Below are positions 24,034 to 32,150 of a DNA stretch of 35,502 bases, piece after piece; positions within the stretch are counted from its first letter, which is position 1; every line of letters begins with the position of its first letter. A program made the translations under genes and the position numbers. The stretch is taken from positions 1-35,502 of the forward strand of contig NZ_BLAY01000104.1 in assembly GCF_020521235.1 (NCBI RefSeq). The letters run 5' to 3'. The stretch comes from Microseira wollei NIES-4236. GTDB lineage: Bacteria; Cyanobacteriota; Cyanobacteriia; Cyanobacteriales; Aerosakkonemataceae. The notes under the pieces were generated by a model, which worked only from the letters and a program-made list of their open reading frames with translations, was not told where the DNA came from and ran no database searches.

Positions 24034-24453
24034 GGAGCGCCTCCTGTTCTACATTTTGGCGAATTTGGGGTTTGAGCATTTTATGGCTTACTAAGTCTAC
24101 TCGCGTTTCCAGTTGGTCTTCGAGGTAAAATTTTAAGTTTATATAGCGGTCAAAAGTAACTGTTCCCTCGAATTCGACTAATATATCTACGTCGCTGTCT
24201 GGTTTGGCTTCATCTCGCGCTACTGAGCCAAAGATAGCAAGGGATTTGACTCCATAACTCAAGTTGCTAGTTATCTCATGAATAGAAGCGAATGGCTAAT
24301 GGCTAATGGCTAATGTGGGTAAAAATCCTATATTAGCAATTAGCAATTAGCCAGCTGGCAACGCCAAAGTTTATAACTAGCAACTTGCGTTCCATAGTTT
24401 TTGATTGCTTCTTGGTGTTTGGTGAGAATGGCTAGTACTTGATCTCGCTGCAT
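24023..24453 (-). pseudogene. mntA: MntA-like nucleotidyltransferase antitoxin, split by a MITE
   Basis: The C-terminal part (24262 down to 24023) reads YGVKSLAIFGSVARDEA, then SDVDILVEF, with the GS-x-ARDEA-x-DSDVD signature of MNT-type nucleotidyltransferases. Its N-terminus, MQRDQVLAILTKHQEAIKNYG, is found at 24453-24391, separated by a 134-bp MITE (24257-24390) with a 6-bp duplication, TCCATA. Removing the MITE and one duplication gives NYGVKSLAIFGS in frame. It overlaps the start of hepT, as usual for these pairs. Confidence 0.85.
24257..24390. mobile_element. MITE family D, copy 1 (inside mntA)
   Basis: The ends are ACTCAAGTTGCTAGTTAT and ATAACTAGCAACTTGCGT. The 6-bp target duplication TCCATA is at 24251-24256 and 24391-24396. 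The interior has GGCTAAT and AATTAGC heptad repeats. Confidence 0.88.
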
Positions 24454-24945
24454 AATCTGCCTGCTTTCGACATCTTTTTTCGGAGAAACCGGGAACTTGC
24501 GCCTAAGTCCTCAGGACTTACGCACGACGAGCTTATCACCTTTGTTCTAAAGTCATAGAAACTTTGGTGATTTGGCTCCTATCACCAAAGTTTCTTGCTA
24601 CGATCTCTAGTTCTCTGGCGACGATTTTTCAGATAAACTTTGGTGATTTGGCTCTGAGAAACCGGGTTTCTTGCTACGATCTCTAGTTCTCTGGCGAGAT
24701 TTTTCAGAGAAACTTTGGTGATTTGGCTCTTAAGTAGGTGAGTATAACTAAATTGAACAAGAGACGGGCGCGCCCACCCCACAAGAGTCTGAAATTCTTG
24801 TGGGGTGGGCATTATGCCCGCCCCACACTTGCATAACTAGTTTCACTTTATTTACTTGTACCTACTTACAAACCGGGTTTCTTGCTACGATCTCTAGTTC
24901 TCTGGCGACGATTTTTCAGAGAAACTTTGGTGATTTGCGTAATTC
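24454..24945. repeat. Repeat-only region: family F copies and a TAAGTAGGT element
   Basis: No gene is present. A palindromic AAGTCCTCAGGACTT lies near 24508. Copies of the family F repeat (TTTCTTGCTACGATCTCTAG, then TTCTCTGGCGACGATTTTTC, then AGAGAAACTTTGGTGATTTG) lie at about 24590-24650, 24663-24730 and 24880-24940. Between the last two is an element at 24731-24868 with TAAGTAGGT ends and a strong GCCCACCCCACAAGA hairpin (24772-24810). Confidence 0.75.
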
Positions 24946-25217
24946 CTGTAATTTGTTTGAAGTTGACCGATGGCTTTGACCGACCGATGTACTTAATTGG
25001 TTGGGTAATTGGCTATCCGCTGGCGTTTGGTTTTTTTGGGTTCTCGCTAAAGGAAATTGAGGTCAGTATCGCCTATGCCATTTGGTCGGGAATTGGCACG
25101 ATCGCTACTTCGGTTTTGGGCGTAATGCCGTTTAAAGAAAGTATTGGATTTATCAAGATATTTTACATTGCACCGCTCACAATTGGGCTGGTGGGGTTAA
25201 ATTTGGTAAAGCAGTAA
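24942..25217 (+). pseudogene. SMR-family efflux protein lacking its first transmembrane helix
   Basis: The SMR homology begins at about IPVICLKLTDGF (24942) and runs through three helices: YLIGWVIGYPLAFGFFGFSL, IEVSIAYAIWSGIGTIATSV and FIKIFYIAPLTIGLVGLNLV. SMR proteins have four helices, and helix 1 carries the essential Glu; here it is replaced by about 20 codons of repeat F (the open frame begins at 24882 within the repeat). It is therefore a 5'-truncated gene, unlikely to transport. Confidence 0.75.
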
Positions 25218-25227
25218 CATCCTGGAT

Positions 25228-26094
25228 ATGAAAGCTATTTTTGTCGCTAGTGTAGGAATTTTAATCCTGGGGCTGTCTAGTTGCACCCCGGTTAGCCCGA
25301 GGGATGGGAACCAGACAAGTCAAATTGCCAGCCAGACGGATGCCCAAACGCAACAGATCGTAAAAATTGCGTCTTCAACTTCAACGGCAACGGTTTTGAA
25401 GCTATTGGCAGAGGCTTATCAAGCTAACAATAAAACCGTCAAGATTGAGTTTGTATCGCTCAGTCAATCCGAGGGGGCGATCGCAGCAGTGCAAAATCGT
25501 ATTGTTGATATTGCTGGCATAACTCATCGGCTTAAACCTGAAGAAGACAACGGTAAAATCCAATATCGCGAACTGGCAAAAGACTTGCTCACCGTTGCGA
25601 CTCACAGCAGCGTGCAAGGAGTGACTAACCTGACGAGCAAAGATTTGAGAGCAATTTACAGAGGTGAGATCGCCAATTGGAAAGAGTTGGGCGGCCCGGA
25701 TGCAACGATCCTGGTGTTGGATAGACCAGAAGATGAATCTGCCAAAAAGTTGCTGCGACAATACTATTTGAGTCAGGAAAAAACTACATCGAAAGCTATT
25801 ATTTTAAATAAAGAAGGCGAACTAATTCAGACTTTACAAGATACTCCCTATTCAATAGGTGCATTTTCTCTAGCATATTCCTCGATCAACCAACTTCCGG
25901 TCAATCGCCTGAGCTTGAATGGAGTAGCACCAACAGTTGAGAACTTCATCAACGGTGTCTATCCGATGGTGCGTCAGATGGGTCTAGTCTGGGATAAAGT
26001 TCCTTCAGCCGCTACCCAGAGATTTATTGACTTCATTTTTAGTCCCGCCGGTGTCAAAGTGCTACAAAATAATGGCTTTGTGCCTGTTACATAA
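25228..26094 (+). CDS. PstS-like substrate-binding lipoprotein
   Basis: A 288-residue protein. The signal peptide ends in a lipobox, LSSC (Cys19), so it is probably anchored in the membrane. The mature part resembles PstS-type phosphate-binding proteins: KIASSTSTATVLKLLAEAYQ, IVDIAGITHRL, LTSKDLRAIYRGEIANWKEL, and a C-terminal RFIDFIFSPAGVKVLQNNGF. No permease or ATPase genes are beside it; a histidine kinase gene follows after 460 bp of repeats. It may be a stand-alone phosphate or anion sensor. Ligand is not deducible. The stop codon TAA overlaps the target site of a MITE. Confidence 0.82.
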   Translation: MKAIFVASVGILILGLSSCTPVSPRDGNQTSQIASQTDAQTQQIVKIASSTSTATVLKLLAEAYQANNKTVKIEFVSLSQSEGAIAAVQNRIVDIAGITHRLKPEEDNGKIQYRELAKDLLTVATHSSVQGVTNLTSKDLRAIYRGEIANWKELGGPDATILVLDRPEDESAKKLLRQYYLSQEKTTSKAIILNKEGELIQTLQDTPYSIGAFSLAYSSINQLPVNRLSLNGVAPTVENFINGVYPMVRQMGLVWDKVPSAATQRFIDFIFSPAGVKVLQNNGFVPVT

Positions 26095-26257
26095 CGCAAG
26101 TTGCTAGTTATAAACTTCGGCGTTGCTAATTGCTCGCTTGCTCGCTTGCTCGCTTGCTAATATAGAATTTTTACTGATTTCGCCTCGTTCCCAGGCGACT
26201 GCCTGGGAACGCCATTAGCCATTAGCCGCTCTTCGAGAGATAACTAGCAACTTGAGT
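26094..26257. mobile_element. MITE family D, copy 2
   Basis: The ends are ACGCAAGTTGCTAGTTAT and ATAACTAGCAACTTGAGT, flanked by TACATA at 26088-26093 and 26258-26263. The interior has a GCTCGCTT octamer repeat and a CGTTCCCAGGCGACTGCCTG hairpin. It is inserted at the stop codon of the lipoprotein gene. Confidence 0.88.
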
Positions 26258-26364
26258 TACATAACAGGACTTACGCGCGACGAGGTCATCACCAAAGTTT
26301 CGACCTTGATCTCTGATGCCCTTTCCCAAGGATTTTTCGGAGAAACCCGGAAGCAAGCGCGTAA

Positions 26365-26524
26365 TATCATGTCCAATAGCAACGGTTGTGTAACTGCTAA
26401 TAGCTAATAGCTAATCGCTAATGGCTGCTCTGGAGGCAATTGAAAAGCGAGCAATTAGCAAGCGAGCAATTAGCAAGCGAGCAATTAGCCATCCATACAC
26501 TACCGATCTCTCGCGGACATGATA
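26365..26524. mobile_element. MITE family A, copy 4
   Basis: The ends are TATCATGTCCAATAG and CGCGGACATGATA, flanked by TAA at 26362-26364 and 26525-26527. It is inserted in a repeat whose uninterrupted form (GCGTAAGTCCTG-like) is seen elsewhere in the window. The interior holds CTAATAG heptads and a 15-bp repeat, GCGAGCAATTAGCAA. The region 26095-26558 has no gene. Confidence 0.78.
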
Positions 26525-26558
26525 TAAGTCCTGAATCTATCAAATCGAGGCTAAAGAT

Positions 26559-28646
26559 GTGGGAATAATCAACAGATTTTGGACTCGCTTAAGTCTCAGC
26601 CAGAAGATTGTTCTGCCTTTTTTGGCAGTATGCCTGGGTGGATTTATGTTGGGTTTATTGGTGGTGGGATACTGGTTTACCGAGGGTTGGGAGCAGAATC
26701 TCCGCCGGGAAGTTGAGATTTTTGCCGAACGAGTCCATCAAGATTTTCAGTATGAGCAGCAAACCCTCGAAGGTCAGATCAAGCTGATTGCAAATCTGGA
26801 TGAACTTGAGCAAGCTGTCAAAGGTGGAGACAGGGTGGCAATATTGCAAATTATACTGCCGCTCAAAGCATCATTGAAATTTGATTGGATTAAGGTGGTT
26901 GACACCCAAGGAAATATCCTGGTAGATGTGCGCCATGACTGGCTAAATCAAGCCAGGTTGATGGATACAGCAATTAGCAACAGTGCCAGCGCGGGACTTG
27001 GTTTAATCGATTTGGTGGGTGTGGAGATGGGGAGTAGGCATCAGGTTCTCCAGGTTACCAGCTATCCGATTAAAACCGACCGACTTCTGGGGGGATTGAT
27101 TGTAGGTCGATTAGTCAACGATGCGCTGCTGCAAAAAATTGCAGCGGGGTCTTCCAAACAATTGTTAGTCCTGATAGGAAATGAGGCGATCGCTTCCACT
27201 TTCTTACCAGATAATCTTTTGACTTGGCAACCTCCCCGACCTGAAACACCTACGGTACGAATGGTGCTGGGTAACCAGCAGTATCTCGCCAAAAGTTTTG
27301 CGATCGCCGGTTCTAGCCTATCTTTCTCAACAGTTGTATTGTCTCCGATCTCCTCGTTAGAAACTGCCAAGTATATGCTTTGGCTAAGGTTGGGATTGTT
27401 GTTTTTGCTGGGAGGCACAATTGTCACAATTGTGGGGATTTTAATTGCCCGCGCCATCGCTCGTCCCGTCCTCAAGTTTATCCGCATGACTGAGGAACTC
27501 GCTAATGGCAATTCGACGATTCGAGTCCCGGTAAAGAGCAGGGATGAGGTGGGACAATTGGGGCGGGCATTGAATCAAATGGCGGAGCAATTGGCAGAAC
27601 GCGGTGTCCTCGATCGGCAAGTCCAGGAACTGCAACAAACCCTGCACGATCTGCAAAAGAATCAAGCAAAACTGATTCAAACTGAAAAAATGGCAGCCTT
27701 GGGTCAACTGATAGCAGGAATTGCCCACGAAATCAATACGCCATTGGGGGCAATTCAAGCCTCGATTGGCAACATCACCAGTTATCTGGAGCAATCCTTA
27801 ACAGAATTACCGCCCCTGTTGCAATCCCTTTCTAGCGATCGCTTGACCAACTTTTTCACCCTGCTCGATTGGGCAAAACAACCAAAAGAAATGCTCTCTT
27901 TGCGGGAAGAACGACAATTGAAACGCAGTCTCAAACAAACCTTTTCAGAACAAGGGATCCAAAGCGCGGATGCCCTAGCAGATACTCTGAGCAAAATGGG
28001 GATTAATAATACCCTAGACCCGCTCCTGCCCTTGCTGCAAGACCCCGATGCGCCTATGATTTTAGAAACTGCCTATCACCTATCTGCTATTCAAAACAAC
28101 AGCCAGAATATTCGGCTGGCAGTAGAACGAGCTGCCAGAATTGTCTATGCCCTCAAGACCTACGTGCGTCAGGATGTTTCAAATGTGCCAGTTAGTGCTT
28201 CTGTGGCAGCGGGAATTGATACCGTATTGACCCTGTATCAAAATCACATTAAACGCGGGATCGAGGTGACAAAAAATTATCAGACAGTTGCAGAAATTCT
28301 TTGTTATCCAGAGGGATTATTTCAAGTCTGGTCGAATTTGATTGGCAATGCAATTCAGGCAATGAACTACCAGGGACAACTAGGGATCGACCTCCTGGAA
28401 AAAGACGGACATATTATGGTGGAAATTGCCGATTCTGGCTGTGGCATTCCTCCTGAGATTAAGAAGCAAATTTTTGAGCCATTCTTCACCACTAAACCAG
28501 AGGGGGAAGGCAGTGGATTGGGGCTGAGCATTGTCAGTAAAATAGTTGACAAGCACAGGGGCAAAATTGAGGTGGAAAGCGAGCCTGGTCATACGGTATT
28601 TCGGGTTTGGTTGCCGATCAATTTAGGCGAATTGGAGGAGAGATGA
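26559..28646 (+). CDS. Transmembrane sensor histidine kinase with HAMP domain
   Basis: A 695-residue protein starting at GTG 26559 (GAGG 9 nt upstream). TM1 is about 18-40, an extracytoplasmic sensor region covers about 41-272 (dCACHE-like by layout), and TM2 about 276-298. A HAMP domain (ARAIARPVLKFIRMTEELAN) and a coiled coil follow. The HisKA H-box is LIAGIAHEINTPLG, with His390. A long helical segment of about 110 residues lies between the H-box helices and the ATPase domain. The N-box is WSNLIGNAIQAM, and the G-boxes are DSGCGIPPEI and GSGLGLSIV. No response regulator gene is adjacent. The PstS-like gene upstream is a possible partner, not a proven one. Confidence 0.9.
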   Translation: MGIINRFWTRLSLSQKIVLPFLAVCLGGFMLGLLVVGYWFTEGWEQNLRREVEIFAERVHQDFQYEQQTLEGQIKLIANLDELEQAVKGGDRVAILQIILPLKASLKFDWIKVVDTQGNILVDVRHDWLNQARLMDTAISNSASAGLGLIDLVGVEMGSRHQVLQVTSYPIKTDRLLGGLIVGRLVNDALLQKIAAGSSKQLLVLIGNEAIASTFLPDNLLTWQPPRPETPTVRMVLGNQQYLAKSFAIAGSSLSFSTVVLSPISSLETAKYMLWLRLGLLFLLGGTIVTIVGILIARAIARPVLKFIRMTEELANGNSTIRVPVKSRDEVGQLGRALNQMAEQLAERGVLDRQVQELQQTLHDLQKNQAKLIQTEKMAALGQLIAGIAHEINTPLGAIQASIGNITSYLEQSLTELPPLLQSLSSDRLTNFFTLLDWAKQPKEMLSLREERQLKRSLKQTFSEQGIQSADALADTLSKMGINNTLDPLLPLLQDPDAPMILETAYHLSAIQNNSQNIRLAVERAARIVYALKTYVRQDVSNVPVSASVAAGIDTVLTLYQNHIKRGIEVTKNYQTVAEILCYPEGLFQVWSNLIGNAIQAMNYQGQLGIDLLEKDGHIMVEIADSGCGIPPEIKKQIFEPFFTTKPEGEGSGLGLSIVSKIVDKHRGKIEVESEPGHTVFRVWLPINLGELEER

Positions 28647-28782
28647 GCGAAACTGCACCCAGAATATACACTTTTTAGGACTGCTAATAGCTAATGGCTA
28701 ATAGCTGGATCGTGGCTGATGGTAGAGTCGGAAAATATTCCCACTAGCAATTAGCAATTAGCAATTAGCAATTAGCAATTTT
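28647..28782. repeat. Heptanucleotide repeats
   Basis: GCTAATAGCTAATGGCTAAT at about 28684-28705 and five AATTAGC-type units at 28745-28780. This is the cyanobacterial short tandem heptamer type, also present inside MITE families A and D. Confidence 0.75.
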
Positions 28783-29994
28783 TCAACCACTTAGGCTATT
28801 ATTTCTTGTCTCCAGAAGAGCTAAAACTACTTGTACTGCACAAGCTGCTGCTACTAAACTCATCCCTATTATTGGTGATAGATTAACTCCGGCAATTGCT
28901 ATCCCTAAAACAAACACCGCCGAGGCTATCCGATAGGCAGCTAAAATTTTACTGCGCTCGCGTCCCAACGTACAGGTAATTAAGTGTATTACTGCCAAGG
29001 CAGTCAAGCATATTGCTACACCTGCACAAATCAACCATCTATCCCCATCTGGCAGTACTAATTCCTTTTTACTTGACACAATAATATGCTGAACGGCGAC
29101 ACCCGTAGCAGCAATACCAATCGCCAGCGGTAAGTGGGAATACAGCCAAGTTAAACCTTTGCCCATATTGCCAACGCGCATTGCTTGCAAGGGAGAACCA
29201 TCAACGCTGTCAAAATAAATCCACCACAAACTAAATGCAATCAGCATCCCCAATAAAGCGACAACGGCAGATAAAATCCCCCATTCCAACTCGGAAACAC
29301 CTCTGACTACAGAAATAACCGCTTCGCCTAATACGATGATGGTAAATAAGCCCAAACGCTCTGGTACGTGGGAAAAACTCGGCGGTATTTTGCTGACTAA
29401 TTTACCTGCTGTTAAAGGCGTGCCGAAATCTGCAATTAGTGCCGAACCCCAAAGTGCAAATCGCCAGGGAATTGGTACAAAAATTGATACTAACCAAATC
29501 AAAGCGGCGATACTAAAACCCGTAGCGTACCATTTTACTAACCCACGGGCGGCGGGGACAAAATATCCGGCGCTGAGATATTGGAAAATTAAGATCGCCC
29601 TGACGCCGACATAGGAAAGGGCAAAACCAACCGAACTTTCTCCTAAACCGTCGTGGACATTGACTGCTAGGACTGCGATCGCTACCATCTGCAATAAGGT
29701 CAGCAATCGATGTCCCAAATCATCGGTGTCAAACCTCGTAGCGTAAAATGTCGCCCCTACCCAAGACCACCAAATTGGTATAAATAACAACACGTAACTG
29801 AAAAAACCCACTAAGGTGATGTGCGCTTCCAGGTAATGGGCGACTTGCGCGATCGCTGCCACAAATACCAAATCGTAAAATAATTCCAGCCATGTAGCGC
29901 GGCGTTCTTCGTCAGCGTTTTCAGCCGTCCGCAGGCGGGGAGGTTGCCATAAACTTTTTGTCATCTCAGGCTCTCCTGATGTGCTTGGCATCAA
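28783..29994 (-). CDS. ltrA: LtrA family membrane protein
   Basis: A 403-residue polytopic membrane protein. The first block, ATWLELFYDLVFVAAIAQVA, and later WWSWVGATFYATRFDTDD and PERLGLFTIIVLGEAVISVV are hallmarks of the 'low temperature requirement A' family, with about ten hydrophobic segments. The start may be ATG 29994 or the Met before TKSLWQPPRLR (about 29961). Members are found in many bacteria; the biochemical role is unknown. It stands alone between repeats. Confidence 0.88.
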   Translation of the reverse strand: MMPSTSGEPEMTKSLWQPPRLRTAENADEERRATWLELFYDLVFVAAIAQVAHYLEAHITLVGFFSYVLLFIPIWWSWVGATFYATRFDTDDLGHRLLTLLQMVAIAVLAVNVHDGLGESSVGFALSYVGVRAILIFQYLSAGYFVPAARGLVKWYATGFSIAALIWLVSIFVPIPWRFALWGSALIADFGTPLTAGKLVSKIPPSFSHVPERLGLFTIIVLGEAVISVVRGVSELEWGILSAVVALLGMLIAFSLWWIYFDSVDGSPLQAMRVGNMGKGLTWLYSHLPLAIGIAATGVAVQHIIVSSKKELVLPDGDRWLICAGVAICLTALAVIHLITCTLGRERSKILAAYRIASAVFVLGIAIAGVNLSPIIGMSLVAAACAVQVVLALLETRNNSLSG

Positions 29995-30017
29995 TTTTAG
30001 GGCGGGTTCAAGCGTTA

Positions 30018-30171
30018 TATAGCAGTTTGTGACTTGGTGGAATACAGCCCTTGGGGCTTGGTTTGTATAGCGGCAGCATTAATGCTGCCGCTATACAAAC
30101 CGAGCAACGTCTACACGGGCTATTAACTCATGAAAAATCAAGTGTATTCTGTCAAGTCACAATCCGCTATA
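30018..30171. repeat. Palindromic MITE-like family C, copy 3
   Basis: The ends are TATAGCAGTTTGTGACTTG and CAAGTCACAATCCGCTATA. The centre is GGTTTGTATAGCGGCAGC, ATTAAT and complement, the same core as copy 2 but with different flanks. It ends next to the stop codon (30174) of the first XRE gene. Confidence 0.72.
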
Positions 30172-30173
30172 AC

Positions 30174-30431
30174 TTATTCGGGATTTGCAGTTTTTTCTCC
30201 ATCCCGCATTGAATCCCCTAAATACAGCCTGACAAAATCCTCCGCAGCAGTTGGCTCAATTTTACTCAAGGCTGCAACAATTTCAGCGATTGTATCGCCT
30301 GTAGGGTCTATTTGCTGGTGAAACCAGCGACCTACATTCGATCTCCTCGTTCCCATCACCACTGCCAGCTTATTTTGAGTTATTCCGTAGGTTTCCAGAA
30401 CTTGTCTGAGGGCTTTGCCTGCTTTTCCCAT
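30174..30431 (-). CDS. XRE-type helix-turn-helix regulator, second of a tandem pair
   Basis: An 85-residue protein. GKAGKALRQVLETYGITQNK, then LAVVMGTRRSNVGRWFHQ, is a Cro/XRE helix-turn-helix. The C-terminal half (IAEIVAALSKIEPTAAEDFV) is helical. It is clearly a duplicate of the gene just upstream, with its start 3 bases after that gene's stop. Recognition-helix residues differ (TRRSNVGRW against VDRSVVFHW), so the two may bind different sites or form a heterodimer. Confidence 0.8.
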   Translation of the reverse strand: MGKAGKALRQVLETYGITQNKLAVVMGTRRSNVGRWFHQQIDPTGDTIAEIVAALSKIEPTAAEDFVRLYLGDSMRDGEKTANPE

Positions 30432-30434
30432 AAT

Positions 30435-30686
30435 CTAGGACGGGTTTTCATCCTCGTGGTGAAGGAAATCGCCCACGTATAAGCTAATAAATTCTGCTGC
30501 TGCCTCTGGGTTGATGGTTTTGAGCGCAGTAGCAATTTGCACAACGGTTTCCGCAGATGGATCTCTTTTCTCATGAAACCAATGAAAAACAACGGATCGG
30601 TCAACTCCCAAGGTGACGGCTAATTTGTTTTGGCTGATGCCGTATGTCTCCAACGCCTGTCTCAGAGCTTTTCCCGCTTTTCCCAT
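30435..30686 (-). CDS. XRE-type helix-turn-helix regulator, first of a tandem pair
   Basis: An 83-residue protein. GKAGKALRQALETYGISQNK, LAVTLGVDRSVVFHWFHEK is the helix-turn-helix; the rest is VVQIATALKTINPEAAAEFI and an acidic end. It is co-transcribed with its duplicate at 30174. A perfect 17-bp palindrome lies 37 bases upstream of the start and could be an autoregulatory operator. Confidence 0.82.
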   Translation of the reverse strand: MGKAGKALRQALETYGISQNKLAVTLGVDRSVVFHWFHEKRDPSAETVVQIATALKTINPEAAAEFISLYVGDFLHHEDENPS

Positions 30687-30722
30687 GCCTTTTATCGTGT
30701 CAGAGGATCGCGTACGCGTAAA

Positions 30723-30739
30723 TGTTGATCAAATCAACA
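30723..30739. promoter_or_regulatory. Candidate operator of the XRE pair
   Basis: TGTTGAT, CAA, ATCAACA is a perfect 7-3-7 palindrome upstream of the XRE gene at 30686 and between it and the divergent gene at 30803. Size and place suit a Cro-like dimer; binding is inferred. Confidence 0.5.
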
Positions 30740-30802
30740 ACATGTGCCCAACTAGATGTTCATCGAAACAACAACACTTTTGCATAAATTAGGTAACGCC
30801 GG

Positions 30803-31060
30803 ATGCACAACAGCTTTCTGACTGATGCGGGTGAAACAACCTCTGCGTCTGTTATCCTTCAACCATCTTGCGATCCAGTTTCAGGCAAAGAATTTATCAA
30901 AGTTCTTGTAATTGGCTCGCATAAAGGAGTAATTCGCACTATCCATACGCTGCATCACAAGAATTTTGCAGCCGTTTGGGAGTGGAGTCCGTTAATGCCT
31001 TATGGCAATTCAGGAGAGATGATGAGTATCCTGAAAAAGCCGATTTTTTTGATTGATTAG
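30803..31060 (+). CDS. Small hypothetical protein
   Basis: An 85-residue reading frame divergent from the XRE pair. The middle part, GKEFIKVLVIGSHKGVIRTI, then HTLHHKNFAAVWEWSPLMPY, reads like a folded small protein, and the end is hydrophobic. Similar short frames of unknown function occur in cyanobacteria as far as I recall. No domain is recognised. Confidence 0.55.
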   Translation: MHNSFLTDAGETTSASVILQPSCDPVSGKEFIKVLVIGSHKGVIRTIHTLHHKNFAAVWEWSPLMPYGNSGEMMSILKKPIFLID

Positions 31061-31073
31061 TGAAGAAATAACT

Positions 31074-31108
31074 AGCGATCGCATCGATTGAGAGAGAGTG
31101 CGATCGCT
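31074..31108. terminator. HIP1-containing hairpin
   Basis: AGCGATCGCA (31074-31083) and TGCGATCGCT (31099-31108) pair perfectly around a 15-base loop, just after the stop of the small gene. There is no T run, so it may be a hairpin repeat rather than a true terminator. Confidence 0.4.
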
Positions 31109-31192
31109 AAAACAAGTTAAAATAACAGTAACCCTTTTTGCCAAGGCAATGTAAGGAGTTAAATCCCAAATATAAAATTCAACAATAAACCT

Positions 31193-31896
31193 ATGACGAC
31201 TGCAACGCCTAAAATTGCTCAAATAGCTACTAGCACCTCGCTTCCCAAATGGGAACCAGCTACTTGGGAAGATTACTTACGCTATCGCGACGATCCAACT
31301 TTAGAGAAAGTCCGGCTGTTTTTTAATCAAAATTATCTTTTTGTTGACATGGGTAACGAAGGAATTAACCATGCCAGTATCGCTCGTCTTTTCGCCATGC
31401 TGTTTTATATCTGGTTTACTTGCTTCCCAGAGCAAACTGCAAGCGATTTAGGAGGTGTTTTACTTGAAAAACCAAATACGCAAGCCGCATCGCCAGATAT
31501 AGTTTTATACATTGGTGAAGGGGTTCCGCAATGGAAACCGGGCGAATCTCGTTATATTAATCTCAATCAATGGCGAGTCCCCGATTTAGTTTGTGAAGTC
31601 GGCGATACTACTCTGTCTTCTGACCTAGATGAACAGAAAAAACTTTATGCCAATCTGGGAGTTCCCGAATATTGGGTGATTGATGTGCGAGGGAAGCGGG
31701 TATTTGCTTTTCGGTTGCAGTCTGATGGAACTTATAAACTTTGTACCGAATCTGTGGCTTTGAAGGGATTACCAATTTCTTTTCTTTATTAGACCAAACT
31801 TTAGAACGCCTGGATGAAGAAACTAATATTAGTGCCGCTATTTGGTTTAATCAAGCTATTGCTAATTTGAATCAGGGTTCTAACAATCCCGCTTGA
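31193..31896 (+). pseudogene. Uma2 family (DUF820) nuclease-fold protein with a C-terminal frameshift
   Basis: A PD-(D/E)XK-fold protein of the Uma2 family, very expanded in cyanobacteria. The motifs are SPDIVLYI (Asp), PDLVCEVGDTTLSSDL (Glu) and EQKKLYANLGVPEYWVID (Lys). The frame ends at 31792 with LKGLPISFLY. Starting at 31786 in another frame the normal family tail continues: LLDQTLERLDEETNISAAIW, ending at 31896. TTTCTTTTCTTTA in place of TTTCTTTA indicates a 5-bp tandem duplication that caused the shift. The catalytic part is intact, so some activity is possible. Function of the family is not established. Confidence 0.8.
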
Positions 31897-32150
31897 ATAA
31901 CTTCCTAACGATTGAAATCCTAACGATTGAAATCGCGGCTACACAAACAAAACCCGCCTGCGCGGGTTAAAAATGCGTTAGCAAAGCGTCTCTGGAGGAG
32001 ATTCGCTTCCCATCTAACCTAGCTTAAAAAAGGCCAAGCCACATCGCAAAACGGTTCGTCAGGTTGCGATTCGTTCGCTTGATTAAAAGCCCCCCTTGGG
32101 AAGGGGGGTTGGGGGGATCGCTTTTATAACTAGCAACTTGAGTTACTAGG
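31897..32150. other. Intergenic repeats
   Basis: No gene is seen. AACGATTGAAATC is directly repeated (31910-31933), and AACCCGCCTGCGCGGGTT forms a hairpin. AGCCCCCCTTGGGAAGGGGGGT is another. A single family D end (TAACTAGCAACTTGAGT at about 32128-32144) has no visible partner. Confidence 0.55.

Noticed and set aside
24582-24812. Minus-strand reading frame in the repeat region
   Set aside because: It consists entirely of repeat F and the TAAGTAGGT element read through; the protein repeats itself and has no ribosome binding site.
26557-26568. ATG two bases before the histidine kinase GTG start
   Set aside because: ATG TGG GAA TAA stops at once; the GTG at 26559 opens the kinase frame.
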